The notes: generated from the letters alone by a model not told the origin. A stretch of 64,000 nucleotides of DNA from Myxococcota bacterium (GCA_030065855.1 JASJCT010000004.1:21141-85140), one strand, 5' to 3'; numbered from the stretch's first letter, positions 52,238-61,717 are shown. Translations and numbers: made by a program.

Positions 52238-54310
52238 CTATTTTCTTGCCTCGGGCAGCCCGGCAACACCGAGCGGCACGATTTCGGTTCCTTGTGTAAT
52301 TTCAGCAAATGACACGACAGAAAGGCCTGGAATACGCGGCCTAATAAAATCCGATATTGCTCGTCTGACATCCGGCGAGGTAATCAGCAATGGGGGTGCT
52401 GTGGACCGGCTGAACTCGGCAGCTAGCTTTTCTACGCTTTCGAGAAGCCTTCTACCGAGCCGTGGATCGACTCCAATTACCTGAATCGCACTGGTTGTGG
52501 AAGATTGCCGTAGCTCGTTTTCAAAAGTATTATCAAGTATCAATCCGCACACGCGGCCATCATCTCCCATGAATCTGCGGGTAATTTGCCTGGCGAGGCG
52601 ATGGCGGACAAATTCGATGAGTTGATCCGGTTCTTTGGTTCTCTGCACATGCTCGGCCAGTACTTCGAAGATAGTTCGTAAGTCGCGGACACTCACATTT
52701 TCTTTGAGCAGCTGGCGCAGGACCCGAATGACATCTGTCGCCGGAAGCGCTGCTGGAATAAGTTCATCTACGAGACGTGGGTGACTTCTCGCGAGTATAT
52801 CGAAAAGCTCCTGTGCTTCGCCTCGACCTAGGAGTTCTGCCGCGTGCCCACGTACCAACTCTGTGATGTGGGTAACCATGACCGTAGCCGGATCAACCAC
52901 CGTGTAGCCTTCATTTTCGGCCCGGGTCCGTTCTGTGTGGGAAATCCACCACGCCGGTAAGCCAAACGCCGGTTCAACGGTCTGTTCGCCACTGATATTG
53001 CCCCCACCACCACCTGGATCAATTGCCATGAGGCGAGCGGGCAGCACCTCTCCTGTTCCGATTTCACTGCCAGATAGCAAAAATCGATACTGTTTTGGTT
53101 GCAATCTCAGGTTGTCCCTAACGTGAATCGGAGGCAGTATGATGCCGAGTTCTGAGACAAGATTGCTTCTAAGTCCGGCGATTCTTTCAGTCAGTTCTCC
53201 GCCCTGTGCAGCATCGACGAGTGGAACTAGCTCGTACCCAACTTCCAATTCCAGCAGGTCCACCGGTAAAAGGGCGGCTAATCGTTCCCGCTCGGTCATT
53301 GCCTCTTCGACCGGGGCTGATTCCACAACCTCTTGTGTCTCCCATTTTCGACGCGCGAGCATCAGCATGGATCCACCGAGAAGCAGAAACGGAACCACCG
53401 GTAATCCAGGCACGAGTGCCATACCGCCGATGACTGCGCCGGCCACGTTAAGGGCGCGTTTGCGTCCGAGTAATTGATCGATGATCTCTGGTGCCAGGTC
53501 CGCGCCAGACGTAGAGCGCGTCACCACAAGACCTGCCGATGTGGAAATGAGTAACGCCGGTATTTGAGATACCAAGCCATCTCCGACCGTAAGTATGGTG
53601 TATGTGGATGCTGCCTCAGCAACGGTAAGCTCTTGTTGTGTCACACCGATAATGAATCCACCGATAATATTGATGGCCGTTATCAGTAACCCGGCGATGG
53701 CATCTCCGCGAACAAACTTACTCGCGCCGTCCATGGCGCCAAAAAAGTCAGCTTCCTCCTGAATCACCACGCGCCGTTTCTTGGCTTCAGCTTCGCCGAT
53801 AAGTCCCGAGGACAAGTCTGCGTCGATGGCCATTTGCTTGCCAGGCATGGCATCGAGGATAAATCGCGCCCCCACCTCTGCGATGCGTCCGGCGCCTTTG
53901 GTAATGACGACAAAATTAATGATGACGAGGATGAGAAAGACGATAATACCGACAACGTAGTTCCCGCCAACCACAAATTCACCAAAGGTCTGGATAACGT
54001 GACCGGCCGCTGATGCCCCCTCACCCCCGCGGAGTAAAATCAGTCGGGTTGAGGCCACATTCATCGATAGACGGGCCAAGGTTGAAATAAGTAATAACGT
54101 GGGGAATGTGGACAGATTTAACGGCTTCTCGATGTAAATAGATCCCAGGAACAATAACAAGGAGAAGCCAATGCTGAGGGTCAGGGCCATGTCGATGATG
54201 TAAGGGGGAATCGGCATCATCATCATGAACAGGACGCTGACCAGCATGATCGGTAGGGCGTAGGCAACCCCTTTATTGCTGCTTGAGCTCAGTGTTTCCC
54301 GTCCGGTCAT
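52238..54310 (-). CDS. flhA: Flagellar export gate protein FlhA
   Basis: A 690-residue FlhA from ATG 54310 (GGGAGAG upstream), overlapping the flhB stop by 4 bp (ATGA). Eight N-terminal helices hold the conserved MLARLSMNVASTRLILLRGG-like block (STLARLSMNVASTRLILL) and the FHIPEP region (DAMPGKQMAIDADLSSGLI). The C-terminal cytoplasmic domain (from about 345) is the docking site for chaperone-substrate complexes. Confidence 0.97.
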   Translation of the reverse strand: MTGRETLSSSSNKGVAYALPIMLVSVLFMMMMPIPPYIIDMALTLSIGFSLLLFLGSIYIEKPLNLSTFPTLLLISTLARLSMNVASTRLILLRGGEGASAAGHVIQTFGEFVVGGNYVVGIIVFLILVIINFVVITKGAGRIAEVGARFILDAMPGKQMAIDADLSSGLIGEAEAKKRRVVIQEEADFFGAMDGASKFVRGDAIAGLLITAINIIGGFIIGVTQQELTVAEAASTYTILTVGDGLVSQIPALLISTSAGLVVTRSTSGADLAPEIIDQLLGRKRALNVAGAVIGGMALVPGLPVVPFLLLGGSMLMLARRKWETQEVVESAPVEEAMTERERLAALLPVDLLELEVGYELVPLVDAAQGGELTERIAGLRSNLVSELGIILPPIHVRDNLRLQPKQYRFLLSGSEIGTGEVLPARLMAIDPGGGGGNISGEQTVEPAFGLPAWWISHTERTRAENEGYTVVDPATVMVTHITELVRGHAAELLGRGEAQELFDILARSHPRLVDELIPAALPATDVIRVLRQLLKENVSVRDLRTIFEVLAEHVQRTKEPDQLIEFVRHRLARQITRRFMGDDGRVCGLILDNTFENELRQSSTTSAIQVIGVDPRLGRRLLESVEKLAAEFSRSTAPPLLITSPDVRRAISDFIRPRIPGLSVVSFAEITQGTEIVPLGVAGLPEARK

Positions 54311-55365
54311 GCGACTCTCCCGGTGACGTTGTAGACCCATGCGAGCAATGAGGCGACAATGTTGTAGAACTCATTTGGAATATAAGCGCCGACTTTCCCC
54401 TTGGCGTAGAGCCCACGGGCGAGTGGGGGATTCGATACGACAACCACGCCTTCGTTTCTGGCGCGCTTTCGAATTTCAAGGGCAAATCGATCTGTGCCGA
54501 GCGCTATAATTCTAGGTGCTGCATCTTCGGCCACATTGTACTTGAGCGCGACTGAATAGTGTGTCGGGTTGACAACCACCACATCAGCAGAAGAGAGGTT
54601 TTCAAGCATTCGTTTTCGAGCGAACTCCCTTTGCTTGGCCCTCAGTCTGCTCTTAGCGATTGGATTTCCATCTGATGCTTTTCGTTCTTCCTTGACCTGC
54701 TCCTTTGTCATTTTCATCTTTTGGTGCATTCGATAGCGCTCGAGCAGAACGTCCAGAATAGCGATTATCGCGAGTCCAATAACGACTTGAAGGACAATTC
54801 GTATAACGATTTGCGCCAATCGCGTTAGAAGATCTCCGGTTGACAGCCCACTGAGGCGACCGTGGTTTTCCAGTTCTTCCATCAGCACGCGTACTGCAAA
54901 AATGCCGATGATGGTCACTTTCAGCAATGATTTGACAAGCTCTGTCACTGCTGAGGCAGAGAAGAAAAGCTGTTTTAAGCGAGGCAACGGATTGAATTTA
55001 GAGATGTCAGGAATAAGGGGTTTCGTTGTGAAATTAAACCCGACTTGTGAGATTTGACTGGCGATGCCCATAAACATCATCGTGATTGCGATGGGCAGCA
55101 CAGCGCCGAGAAGAGATGAACCAGCGATATGCGCGATGGCGCTTCCGTTGCTATGGGATTCCAGACGACCCAGGAGCTGCCGGGTACATCCTGTGAGGTT
55201 TGAAGATATCAATGGCCAGGCGACGATCAATGTTCCCGTAGCTGCTGCAATTGTAACAACAGAGGAAAGATCTTGACTTTTGGCAACCTGGCCCTCCTTG
55301 CGGAAATTCTCCCGCTGTTTTGAGGTAGGTTCCTCGGTCTTTTGATCTTGTTCGTATTCTGGCAT
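54307..55365 (-). CDS. flhB: Flagellar export specificity switch FlhB
   Basis: A 352-residue FlhB: N-terminal DQKTEEPTSKQRENFRKEGQ, four membrane helices, then the cytoplasmic tail with the autocleavage motif NPTH (VVVNPTHYSVALKYN) and PPLARGLYAKGKVGAYIP. Cleavage between Asn and Pro switches export from rod/hook to filament substrates. Normal length. Confidence 0.97.
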   Translation of the reverse strand: MPEYEQDQKTEEPTSKQRENFRKEGQVAKSQDLSSVVTIAAATGTLIVAWPLISSNLTGCTRQLLGRLESHSNGSAIAHIAGSSLLGAVLPIAITMMFMGIASQISQVGFNFTTKPLIPDISKFNPLPRLKQLFFSASAVTELVKSLLKVTIIGIFAVRVLMEELENHGRLSGLSTGDLLTRLAQIVIRIVLQVVIGLAIIAILDVLLERYRMHQKMKMTKEQVKEERKASDGNPIAKSRLRAKQREFARKRMLENLSSADVVVVNPTHYSVALKYNVAEDAAPRIIALGTDRFALEIRKRARNEGVVVVSNPPLARGLYAKGKVGAYIPNEFYNIVASLLAWVYNVTGRVA

Positions 55366-55374
55366 CAGACCTTC

Positions 55375-56160
55375 CTAAAATCCCCCGATCACTTGAGCGG
55401 TCATGGGTTCAACCCGCAGCAATGCATCGCGAATCCACACTGACAAATTTGGCAGTGAGGCGCGAAGGGCGACGATTCCGAGCGAAATCGAAATTGCAAA
55501 ACTCAGTACAAATAGGTTTACTTTTGGTGCCACCTTTGCGAGAAGCCCGAGTGCTGCCATCACGCCTAGGAGCACCAATAGAACAGGTGCGGCGAGTTGG
55601 ACGGTCCCGACAAATATCAATCCAGCCTTGGTGGCCAAGGTTTTTCCAGCAATGGAAGAAAGCATCACGTGACCCGGGGGCAATGCATAGAAGGATTTAA
55701 CAAGCAACCGAATGAGGAGAAGGTGGATATCCAATGCCAAGAACATCATTGTCACGATCACGCCTAGAAATCGAGAAGTGACCACAGTTCCAAGACCTGT
55801 CATGGGATCCACTGCCTGTGCGAAGCCAAGTCCCATGGGCATACCCATGAGTCGACCTGCACCGTCAACCGCAGCGAAGACAAGTTGGGCGGTGAGGCCA
55901 GCAGCAGCGCCGATGCATAATTCGCCAAGCGTCGCTAAAATCAATGTTGGTGCTTCGAGCGTGACATCTGAAGACGCTGGTAGTGATGCGTATATGGCGA
56001 GTGAAATTATAGCAATGATGGCACCTCGGATCGCCACGGGAATGGTTTGAGAATTAAACATGGGGGCGGTAATAAACAGCGAGCCGATACGCACCATCAC
56101 CAATCCCAGTCCGACAGCCATTGAAATGAGTGCATCACTCGCTGGAAGTGGTGGTATCAA
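55375..56160 (-). CDS. fliR: Flagellar export protein FliR, TTG start
   Basis: A 261-residue polytopic protein. The start is TTG 56160: GGAGG lies 7 bases upstream and the codon overlaps the fliQ stop as TTGA. An ATG at 56226 in the same frame would lie deep inside fliQ and gives an unlikely charged N-terminus. Family blocks: LGLVMVRIGSLFITAPMFNS, AAAGLTAQLVFAAVDGAGRL and LVKSFYALPPG. FliR forms the export gate with FliP and FliQ. Confidence 0.95.
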   Translation of the reverse strand: MIPPLPASDALISMAVGLGLVMVRIGSLFITAPMFNSQTIPVAIRGAIIAIISLAIYASLPASSDVTLEAPTLILATLGELCIGAAAGLTAQLVFAAVDGAGRLMGMPMGLGFAQAVDPMTGLGTVVTSRFLGVIVTMMFLALDIHLLLIRLLVKSFYALPPGHVMLSSIAGKTLATKAGLIFVGTVQLAAPVLLVLLGVMAALGLLAKVAPKVNLFVLSFAISISLGIVALRASLPNLSVWIRDALLRVEPMTAQVIGGF

Positions 56161-56426
56161 GATATACCTCCATCGAAGCGCTGCATCAGCTCTCGAAAGA
56201 GCGAGGTTAAATGGTTGATATTCCATCGAGAGGTATAAATTAAGGTCACGGCAACCGCTACTATTTTGGGAACAAATGTAATAGACGTTTCCTGTATCTG
56301 GGTGGCAGCTTGAACAATAGCAACAATGAGACCTGTTAGCATGGCAGCAGCGAGCGGCGGTCCAACAATATAGACGACTGTCATCAGTCCCTGTGCAGCA
56401 ATCTGAATAACTGTCTCTACATTCAT
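56157..56426 (-). CDS. fliQ: Flagellar export protein FliQ
   Basis: An 89-residue, two-helix protein: VETVIQIAAQGLMTVVYIVG, PPLAAAMLTGLIVAIVQAAT, QIQETSITFVPKIVAVAVTL. Normal length. The ATG overlaps the fliP stop by 4 bp. It is part of the FliPQR pore. Confidence 0.96.
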   Translation of the reverse strand: MNVETVIQIAAQGLMTVVYIVGPPLAAAMLTGLIVAIVQAATQIQETSITFVPKIVAVAVTLIYTSRWNINHLTSLFRELMQRFDGGIS

Positions 56427-57175
56427 GATGTCACCGTAAAACTTCTGAGCATAGATCCGACGACCAGGTTCCAGCCATCTGCAACTACAAACAGCATTAA
56501 CTTGAGCGGTAGAGATATCAGCATAGGGGGTAACATTATCATTCCCATGGACATCAGCATGGAAGCAATAGCAATATCCAAAACAATAAACGGAACAAAC
56601 AACATGAATCCCATTTCGAATGCGGTCTTCAGTTCACTAATAACGAATGCCGGTACGAGTGTTTTCATGGACACCTCTTCTGCGGTATTGGGAAGTGGTA
56701 GCGACGACACTTCGTAAAACATTGCCAAGTCTTTTTCCCGAGTATGGACGAGCATGAATTCCCGCAGTGGCCTCATCGCCGAGTCAAAGGCTTCCCCATC
56801 GCTTAAGCGACCTTCCCTGTAAGGGACGATTGCCTCAGTGTTGATGCGCTCCCCAACAGGTGCCATGACAAACATCGTAAGAAATAGGGAGAGCCCTATG
56901 ACCACCTGGTTAGGTGGAACTGCCTGTGTACCAATGGCTTGTCTGAGGAACGAAAACACGATTACAATCCGTGTAAAGGAGGTCACGGTCATGATGATGG
57001 CCGGTGCCATGGCCAGTATCGTGAGTAAACCTACAATCTTAAGGCCGCTAACCAGTTTTTCTGGCTCTTCAGCAGCACCGATCGAGATGTCGATACTCGG
57101 AAGCGACACGGCTATCCCTGGAAAGGCGATTAGCGCCAATCCAAAGACAACAGCCACTTGCGAATATTGTTTCAT
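56423..57175 (-). CDS. fliP: Flagellar export protein FliP
   Basis: A 250-residue FliP with a cleavable signal peptide and the family core: SFTRIVIVFSFLRQAIGTQA, PPNQVVIGLSLFLTMFVMAP, VPAFVISELKTAFEMGFMLF, MGMIMLPPMLISLPLKLMLF. It forms the pentameric pore of the flagellar type III exporter. Begins one base after the fliO stop. Confidence 0.97.
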   Translation of the reverse strand: MKQYSQVAVVFGLALIAFPGIAVSLPSIDISIGAAEEPEKLVSGLKIVGLLTILAMAPAIIMTVTSFTRIVIVFSFLRQAIGTQAVPPNQVVIGLSLFLTMFVMAPVGERINTEAIVPYREGRLSDGEAFDSAMRPLREFMLVHTREKDLAMFYEVSSLPLPNTAEEVSMKTLVPAFVISELKTAFEMGFMLFVPFIVLDIAIASMLMSMGMIMLPPMLISLPLKLMLFVVADGWNLVVGSMLRSFTVTS

Positions 57176-58447
57176 CTATGCCTCTAATGTCGGCGCATGA
57201 TCTTCATCGCGCTTGATGTTGCTTCTCATCCTGGCCATCGCTATAAGGCCTGCAGCATTGGATACGGAGTCTTTCCGTCCTGTTGGCGACACCTCCCCGT
57301 GGATGGCCGCTTTAACAGCGTTCCGAAATTGAGTTTGAAATCTCTGAGCAGGCTCTGATTGTTCTTTTGCCAATATATCGACTGGCTGTATGGTTTCCTC
57401 TTTGTCCGGAGGGACAATGTCGGGTTTGTTCACAGCCGCAATTGCTTTTAATAGGTTGTTGTGGTTTGTTTTTTCTTGCTTTCTTGTGGCGTGTTCATCG
57501 GGGATCATACCCAGGGTCGACACGTTTTTATCACTTATCGCGAGCAAGAACTTTGCGTCTTGAACAGCGGCGAGGATTAATTGCTGTTTAGGGCCTACGC
57601 GTCGTGATGATAGAATTTCAATGTTATCCGTAGGTGTGTCGCCAAACCGTTTCCTGCGCTTTAAATACCAGGCAATGCCAGCGACAACCGCGGCAATAAT
57701 AAAAGCTATGGAGAAGCGAAAGACGTTCGATTCCAGATGGGTATTGCGGCCAATTTGACTATTGGCGCTAGATTTTTTGGTCTTATTGTCGGCGGCGACA
57801 CTACCGGTTTGTTTTTTTGCGAGCTTGGGTTTTAGAAATGGTGCGCTTGCTTTTTTAACGTGCTCCTCTGATTTTGGCGGTGTTGGTTTTAACGATGGAT
57901 TGTTTTCATCAATTAAAGAATCAGGTATGGAGGGAGCATTGGATTGTATCAGTAACTCTTTATCACGTTGCTCTGAGGCCTCTTTTAATTTTCTCTTCTT
58001 TTGCGATTCGATGATGCCAAGGATTCTTTTTCGCCTCTCCTTGTCCCATCCTGTATACGCAGTCGAAATAATCGCCTCATCACCCAGCATCATGAAGGTG
58101 GTCCTGGAGCACGTTGAGAGCGGTTGTCTTCTTGGAAATATTTGGATAACACTATTGTACCCGCGACGAGGTACGATGCGAACCGATTTCATAGTCCCTT
58201 CAGGTGGAACGTCCAAGTGTTTGATATTACGGGTAGAATTTGCAATGCCGAGTCGAACCCGTATGGAATCTTCCCCACAAATAATTTTGTGATCAATACT
58301 TTGGGGTGCTGGCGATACAATAAGACGGACGACCTCTGCAGCCTCGGTACTCTCAACAGTTGCAGCACCAATGACAGGTTCGTTTTCAGATGCATAAGCC
58401 GTAAGTGAAGATAATATCGCCACAGCTGCGCAGATGATTCGCTTCAT
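57176..58447 (-). CDS. fliO: Enlarged FliO with extracytoplasmic AMIN-like domain
   Basis: A 423-residue protein directly before fliP. Signal peptide (MKRIICAAVAILSSLTAYAS), then a beta-rich region (about 30-140) resembling the AMIN domain, a Lys-rich helical stretch, one membrane helix (about 243-262; FRFSIAFIIAAVVAGIAWYL) and the short FliO core (IEILSSRRVGPKQQLILAAV, FLLAISDKNVSTLG). Classic FliO is about 100-150 residues. The C-terminal 100 residues after the core are unassigned. The call rests on the core pattern and on position between fliN and fliP. Confidence 0.85.
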   Translation of the reverse strand: MKRIICAAVAILSSLTAYASENEPVIGAATVESTEAAEVVRLIVSPAPQSIDHKIICGEDSIRVRLGIANSTRNIKHLDVPPEGTMKSVRIVPRRGYNSVIQIFPRRQPLSTCSRTTFMMLGDEAIISTAYTGWDKERRKRILGIIESQKKRKLKEASEQRDKELLIQSNAPSIPDSLIDENNPSLKPTPPKSEEHVKKASAPFLKPKLAKKQTGSVAADNKTKKSSANSQIGRNTHLESNVFRFSIAFIIAAVVAGIAWYLKRRKRFGDTPTDNIEILSSRRVGPKQQLILAAVQDAKFLLAISDKNVSTLGMIPDEHATRKQEKTNHNNLLKAIAAVNKPDIVPPDKEETIQPVDILAKEQSEPAQRFQTQFRNAVKAAIHGEVSPTGRKDSVSNAAGLIAMARMRSNIKRDEDHAPTLEA

Positions 58448-58836
58448 TATAGTTCGCCTCCATTTGCTTGATCACCAACGGCTTGTGAAAATGGGTCATC
58501 ACCGACAATTTCTAGAATTCGAACGCCGTAACGATCTCCCACAACCACTGCCTCGCCGCGGGCGACGAGTTTGCCATTGGCGAGAATATCGAGCTGTTCT
58601 CCAGCAGGACGGTCGAGCTCGATTATCGTACCGGGCATCAACTCGATGAGCTCACCCATGGTCATGCTGCGACGCCCCACCTCGACGGTCAGTTCAAGTG
58701 GAATGTCGAGCAGAAAATTAATAGAACGAGGTGTCCCTTGTGCATCGTGCTGTGCCACAGCGTGTGTCGGGGGTGCTTGATCTTTTACCTGATCTGCATC
58801 GCCTCGGGCTGACACATCTCCATTTGAATCATTCAT
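58447..58836 (-). CDS. fliN: Flagellar switch protein FliN
   Basis: A 129-residue FliN with a variable, acidic start and the C-terminal SpoA domain: FLLDIPLELTVEVGRRSMTM, ELMPGTIIELDRPAGEQLD-type block (IELDRPAGEQLDILANGKLV), and ARGEAVVVGDRYGVRILEIV. It forms the lower C-ring with FliM. ATGA overlap with fliM and one-base overlap with fliO. Confidence 0.97.
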   Translation of the reverse strand: MNDSNGDVSARGDADQVKDQAPPTHAVAQHDAQGTPRSINFLLDIPLELTVEVGRRSMTMGELIELMPGTIIELDRPAGEQLDILANGKLVARGEAVVVGDRYGVRILEIVGDDPFSQAVGDQANGGEL

Positions 58837-59771
58837 CTCATCACCTCTTTAGAACGTCCTTTAATGCGGACGGCGATATTACCTCGGGACACAAGTGGTT
58901 CACCCTCGAGTTTGGGGATGCCACCAATGAAGACCTTTAGTGAATCTCCTACCGTTGTGTCGGTGGCCAAGACAGCATTGCTTTTTAGTTGCCACAGGTC
59001 TGAAACGCTTAAGCGAAGCTTGCCAAGTTCGGCTGATACAACGACAGTGGCTCGGGATAAGCGACTCGCGAGAGTGGATCGCGCGTCTTCCTGCGCAGGC
59101 ATAAAGATCGATGCCGGGCCCCGTAACCAGACCCCTGGACCATTTATCTGCGGAATTGCAAATCGCATTGATATCCAAATTGAAGAGACCGATCTATTCT
59201 GCCAAACCTCTTCCGGCGGTGTAGGATTGAATCTGAATGTGCAGGGATGAGACGCTCCCGTTACCAGCACAGCTGCAATGTCATTCATCAGATCCCGTAG
59301 CAACCGGCGTTCTAGAATAGTGAGATCCTCAGGTGATGTACCTAAATCCTCAACATCAGACGATGCACCTGTGCGTCGTTCGATATACTTGCGAGCTACT
59401 GTCCGGTCCATACCCAATAACACCGCGGCCGTTCCAAACTCGTAAGCTGATATTACTGATGCATCATCTATCGGGCTCCCTTGAGGAGCCATGTGGTCCG
59501 CTTCATGTTGGAAGCCGTCATCTTGATCTTCATTGAGGGCGACCGAACCTTTAACTTCTACAATAGTGCGGCGTCCCAAGGCCCCTGAAAGAACTGTCTC
59601 TATTCGTCCTGCCATTGTCTTTGCTGCGTTGGTCCATGACGCTTCGGCGCGCTTCACGAAAGCAAACGTTTCTGTAAGGGGAAAGTCATCCACTGCCGTT
59701 GCAGGCGAGCAATCGACACGCATGGCCTCATAGATGGCTTCGAGTTCTTCTTGTGTAAGGACGGGCTCCAT
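58833..59771 (-). CDS. fliM: Flagellar switch protein FliM
   Basis: A 312-residue FliM-type protein. It starts with a likely CheY-binding peptide (VLTQEELEAIYEAM), followed by a diverged middle domain (ISAYEFGTAAVLLGMDRTVA; RLLRDLMNDIAAVLVTGASH) and a C-terminal SpoA domain (KLRLSVSDLWQLKSNAVLAT, DSLKVFIGGIPKLEGEPLVS). The GGEG motif of the middle domain is not evident, so it is a divergent FliM. Position before fliN supports the call. Confidence 0.9.
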   Translation of the reverse strand: MEPVLTQEELEAIYEAMRVDCSPATAVDDFPLTETFAFVKRAEASWTNAAKTMAGRIETVLSGALGRRTIVEVKGSVALNEDQDDGFQHEADHMAPQGSPIDDASVISAYEFGTAAVLLGMDRTVARKYIERRTGASSDVEDLGTSPEDLTILERRLLRDLMNDIAAVLVTGASHPCTFRFNPTPPEEVWQNRSVSSIWISMRFAIPQINGPGVWLRGPASIFMPAQEDARSTLASRLSRATVVVSAELGKLRLSVSDLWQLKSNAVLATDTTVGDSLKVFIGGIPKLEGEPLVSRGNIAVRIKGRSKEVMR

Positions 59772-59778
59772 CGGTCAC

Positions 59779-60273
59779 CTATTGGGTTACGAATTCAGTA
59801 AAAAAGGCACCTTTCACGATTTCTCCTTCCAATCTTTTATTGATGAGCTTTGTGAGGCGAGATTGAATCGCCCGCTTTTGCTTTACAGTTTGGGTGTTTT
59901 GTACACTCAGACTTGAGAGGTACATCAGGACTTCATTTCTCACTATCATTTCTGATTTTGAGAATAGATCATTGACGTGCTCTCCTGTAAGCTCAATAAC
60001 GAGAGAGGCTTTGAGATACTGGGTCCCTTCTTCGCTTGCGACATTCACAATGAAACTATCTAGTTTCACTAGTGGCCCGAGACCGGTTTGAACCGGCGCT
60101 GCCGTTTGTGGATTTGGCGCTGCTTCTGCTTCGGCACTCTTGCTCCCGCCAAGGGTAAGGGCTAGGACAACCCCAATGATAGCCAGGTTCGCACCTACGA
60201 CGATGATCACAATGAGCATTGTTTTGGACTTCTTTGGCTGTTCAACGTCTTCGTTCTGAGTTTCCTCTGCCAT
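59779..60273 (-). CDS. fliL: Stator-associated protein FliL
   Basis: A 164-residue FliL with a short cytoplasmic start, one membrane helix (about 18-39; MLIVIIVVGANLAIIGVVLA) and a periplasmic domain (PLVKLDSFIVNVASEEGTQY, LKASLVIELTGEHVNDLFSK, LTKLINKRLEGEIVKGAFFT). FliL surrounds the stator and raises torque. It overlaps the upstream motB paralogue by one base. Confidence 0.95.
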   Translation of the reverse strand: MAEETQNEDVEQPKKSKTMLIVIIVVGANLAIIGVVLALTLGGSKSAEAEAAPNPQTAAPVQTGLGPLVKLDSFIVNVASEEGTQYLKASLVIELTGEHVNDLFSKSEMIVRNEVLMYLSSLSVQNTQTVKQKRAIQSRLTKLINKRLEGEIVKGAFFTEFVTQ

Positions 60274-60992
60274 TATTCCTTCTCCTTACGCAGTACAAAG
60301 CGCACTTTGCGCTTTGCTACTGGATAAAGCTTGGGGGTTATCAGCTCTCCATTAACCCAGTTCCGTTCCAGCGCAGTGACGATTTGTCCCAAGACCCGAG
60401 GTCCGCCGTGCCAGGACCAAGAGGCGACGACATCAATCCGGCCGCCCCAAAGTTTAAGGATGGTTGCTATGTCCCCCAGCAATGCATAGCCCTCCTCATC
60501 GATCTCGGTGGTACCGTCTGGGAACAGCAGTCGGCCGGGGAGAGTAATCGAATACCCGTCGGATATTCTTTCTATTTTTACTTCTCCTCCGGTTTGTCGG
60601 GCCATCGCCTTCAGCGTATGCAGCATCCGCTTTTTGTTGTGCATGGCTCCGGATAGACTTGCGGCCATTGCGCCGAAGAACTCCCGGGTACTCTTTTGAG
60701 CTGCTGGGAGGTCATCATAGTCCTCCTCATCTTGCGGCTCTTCGAGAAAGGCAGTGATGGGGGCAAACACCTGTACAAAGCGATCCGATCCTTGTGTTTG
60801 TTTTGGAAAATTGAGAACTGCTGCAGCATCATCAAAGAATCCAAATGCTTCTTTTACTTTTTTAGAATCCAGTGACGACATCGTTATCAGAAGCACAAAA
60901 AATGTGATAAGCAAAAATACGAGATCCGAAAGGGTTGCCATCCAGGCATTTGGATCTGTTTTGACGGCGTTATCGTTATCATCCTTTGACAC
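60273..60992 (-). CDS. motB: MotB paralogue 2: keeps channel Asp, degenerate peptidoglycan-binding domain
   Basis: A 239-residue protein; GTG 60992 lies 2 bp after the stop of the other motB gene. The membrane helix WMATLSDLVFLLITFFVLLI carries Asp23 at the place of the proton-binding MotB Asp, and is followed by a plug-like segment. The C-terminal OmpA-like region keeps LLFPDGTTEIDEEGYALLGD, but the usual GHTD...NxxLSxxRA..V block is replaced (VVASWSWHGGPRVLGQIVTA), so cell-wall binding is doubtful. Confidence 0.9.
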   Translation of the reverse strand: MSKDDNDNAVKTDPNAWMATLSDLVFLLITFFVLLITMSSLDSKKVKEAFGFFDDAAAVLNFPKQTQGSDRFVQVFAPITAFLEEPQDEEDYDDLPAAQKSTREFFGAMAASLSGAMHNKKRMLHTLKAMARQTGGEVKIERISDGYSITLPGRLLFPDGTTEIDEEGYALLGDIATILKLWGGRIDVVASWSWHGGPRVLGQIVTALERNWVNGELITPKLYPVAKRKVRFVLRKEKE

Positions 60993-60994
60993 GT

Positions 60995-61714
60995 TTACTC
61001 TACCGCTTTCGTCTTGATGAGGACTTCGACGCGACGATTTTTTGCGCGCCCTTCCTCTGTATCGTTGCTGGTGCGTGGCTGATAATGAGACGCACCTGAG
61101 ACGTAGATCTTTCCAAATGCCAGCGGCCCGATGGATTCTAGGTGACGAGCGACAATCGTACCGCGCTCGATCGACAGTTGCCAATTGGACTGCTTACCCC
61201 TCAGCGGCCGATCATCTGTATGGCCGGTTACTTTTACCTCACCGCCGGAGCGTTTTGCGATCTCGGCAATTTTTTCGAGCAGTGGAAACAGCATCACCGA
61301 AATCACTGCTGCACCCGCATGGAACAACAATCGATCCGCGAGTATGACGTTGATCTCGCCAGTGGTTTCGTTCAGGCTGATCTTGGCGTCGCCTTCTGAC
61401 ACATCTGGCATGGCCTGAAGTCGAGACACTTCCTTTTTTGCTTCGTCAAAGACTTCGAGTGTGCCCTCGCCACCGATGATGCCTTCAGCGTTCATCTTTA
61501 CGTCCCTACTTGAATCTGTTGAGCTGGCCCCTGGCAGAAGGCCAAATGAGCCCAGTAAAGATCCAAGTGCGACCCGTTTTCTGTTGCTGTCGATGACCGC
61601 CATCGAGTTGAGCAAGATAAAAAAAGCGAGCAGAATAAGGCTCAATGTGACAAACATCATCATGAAGCCATCCCCGCCACCGTCATCTGCTTCGGCCTTT
61701 TTCTTCTTTGCCAT
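60995..61714 (-). CDS. motB: MotB paralogue 1: intact OmpA domain, channel Asp replaced by Thr
   Basis: A 239-residue protein starting MAKKKKAEADDGGGDG. Its membrane helix (FMMMFVTLSLILLAFFILLN) aligns with that of the neighbour, but position 23 is Thr instead of Asp. The C-terminal OmpA/MotB domain is canonical: RLLFHAGAAVISVMLFPLLE, VKVTGHTDDRPLRGKQSNWQ, LSIERGTIVARHLESIGPLA, RAKNRRVEVLI. It can bind peptidoglycan but should not conduct protons. It lies 3 bp after motA. Confidence 0.9.
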   Translation of the reverse strand: MAKKKKAEADDGGGDGFMMMFVTLSLILLAFFILLNSMAVIDSNRKRVALGSLLGSFGLLPGASSTDSSRDVKMNAEGIIGGEGTLEVFDEAKKEVSRLQAMPDVSEGDAKISLNETTGEINVILADRLLFHAGAAVISVMLFPLLEKIAEIAKRSGGEVKVTGHTDDRPLRGKQSNWQLSIERGTIVARHLESIGPLAFGKIYVSGASHYQPRTSNDTEEGRAKNRRVEVLIKTKAVE

Positions 61715-61717
61715 GGC

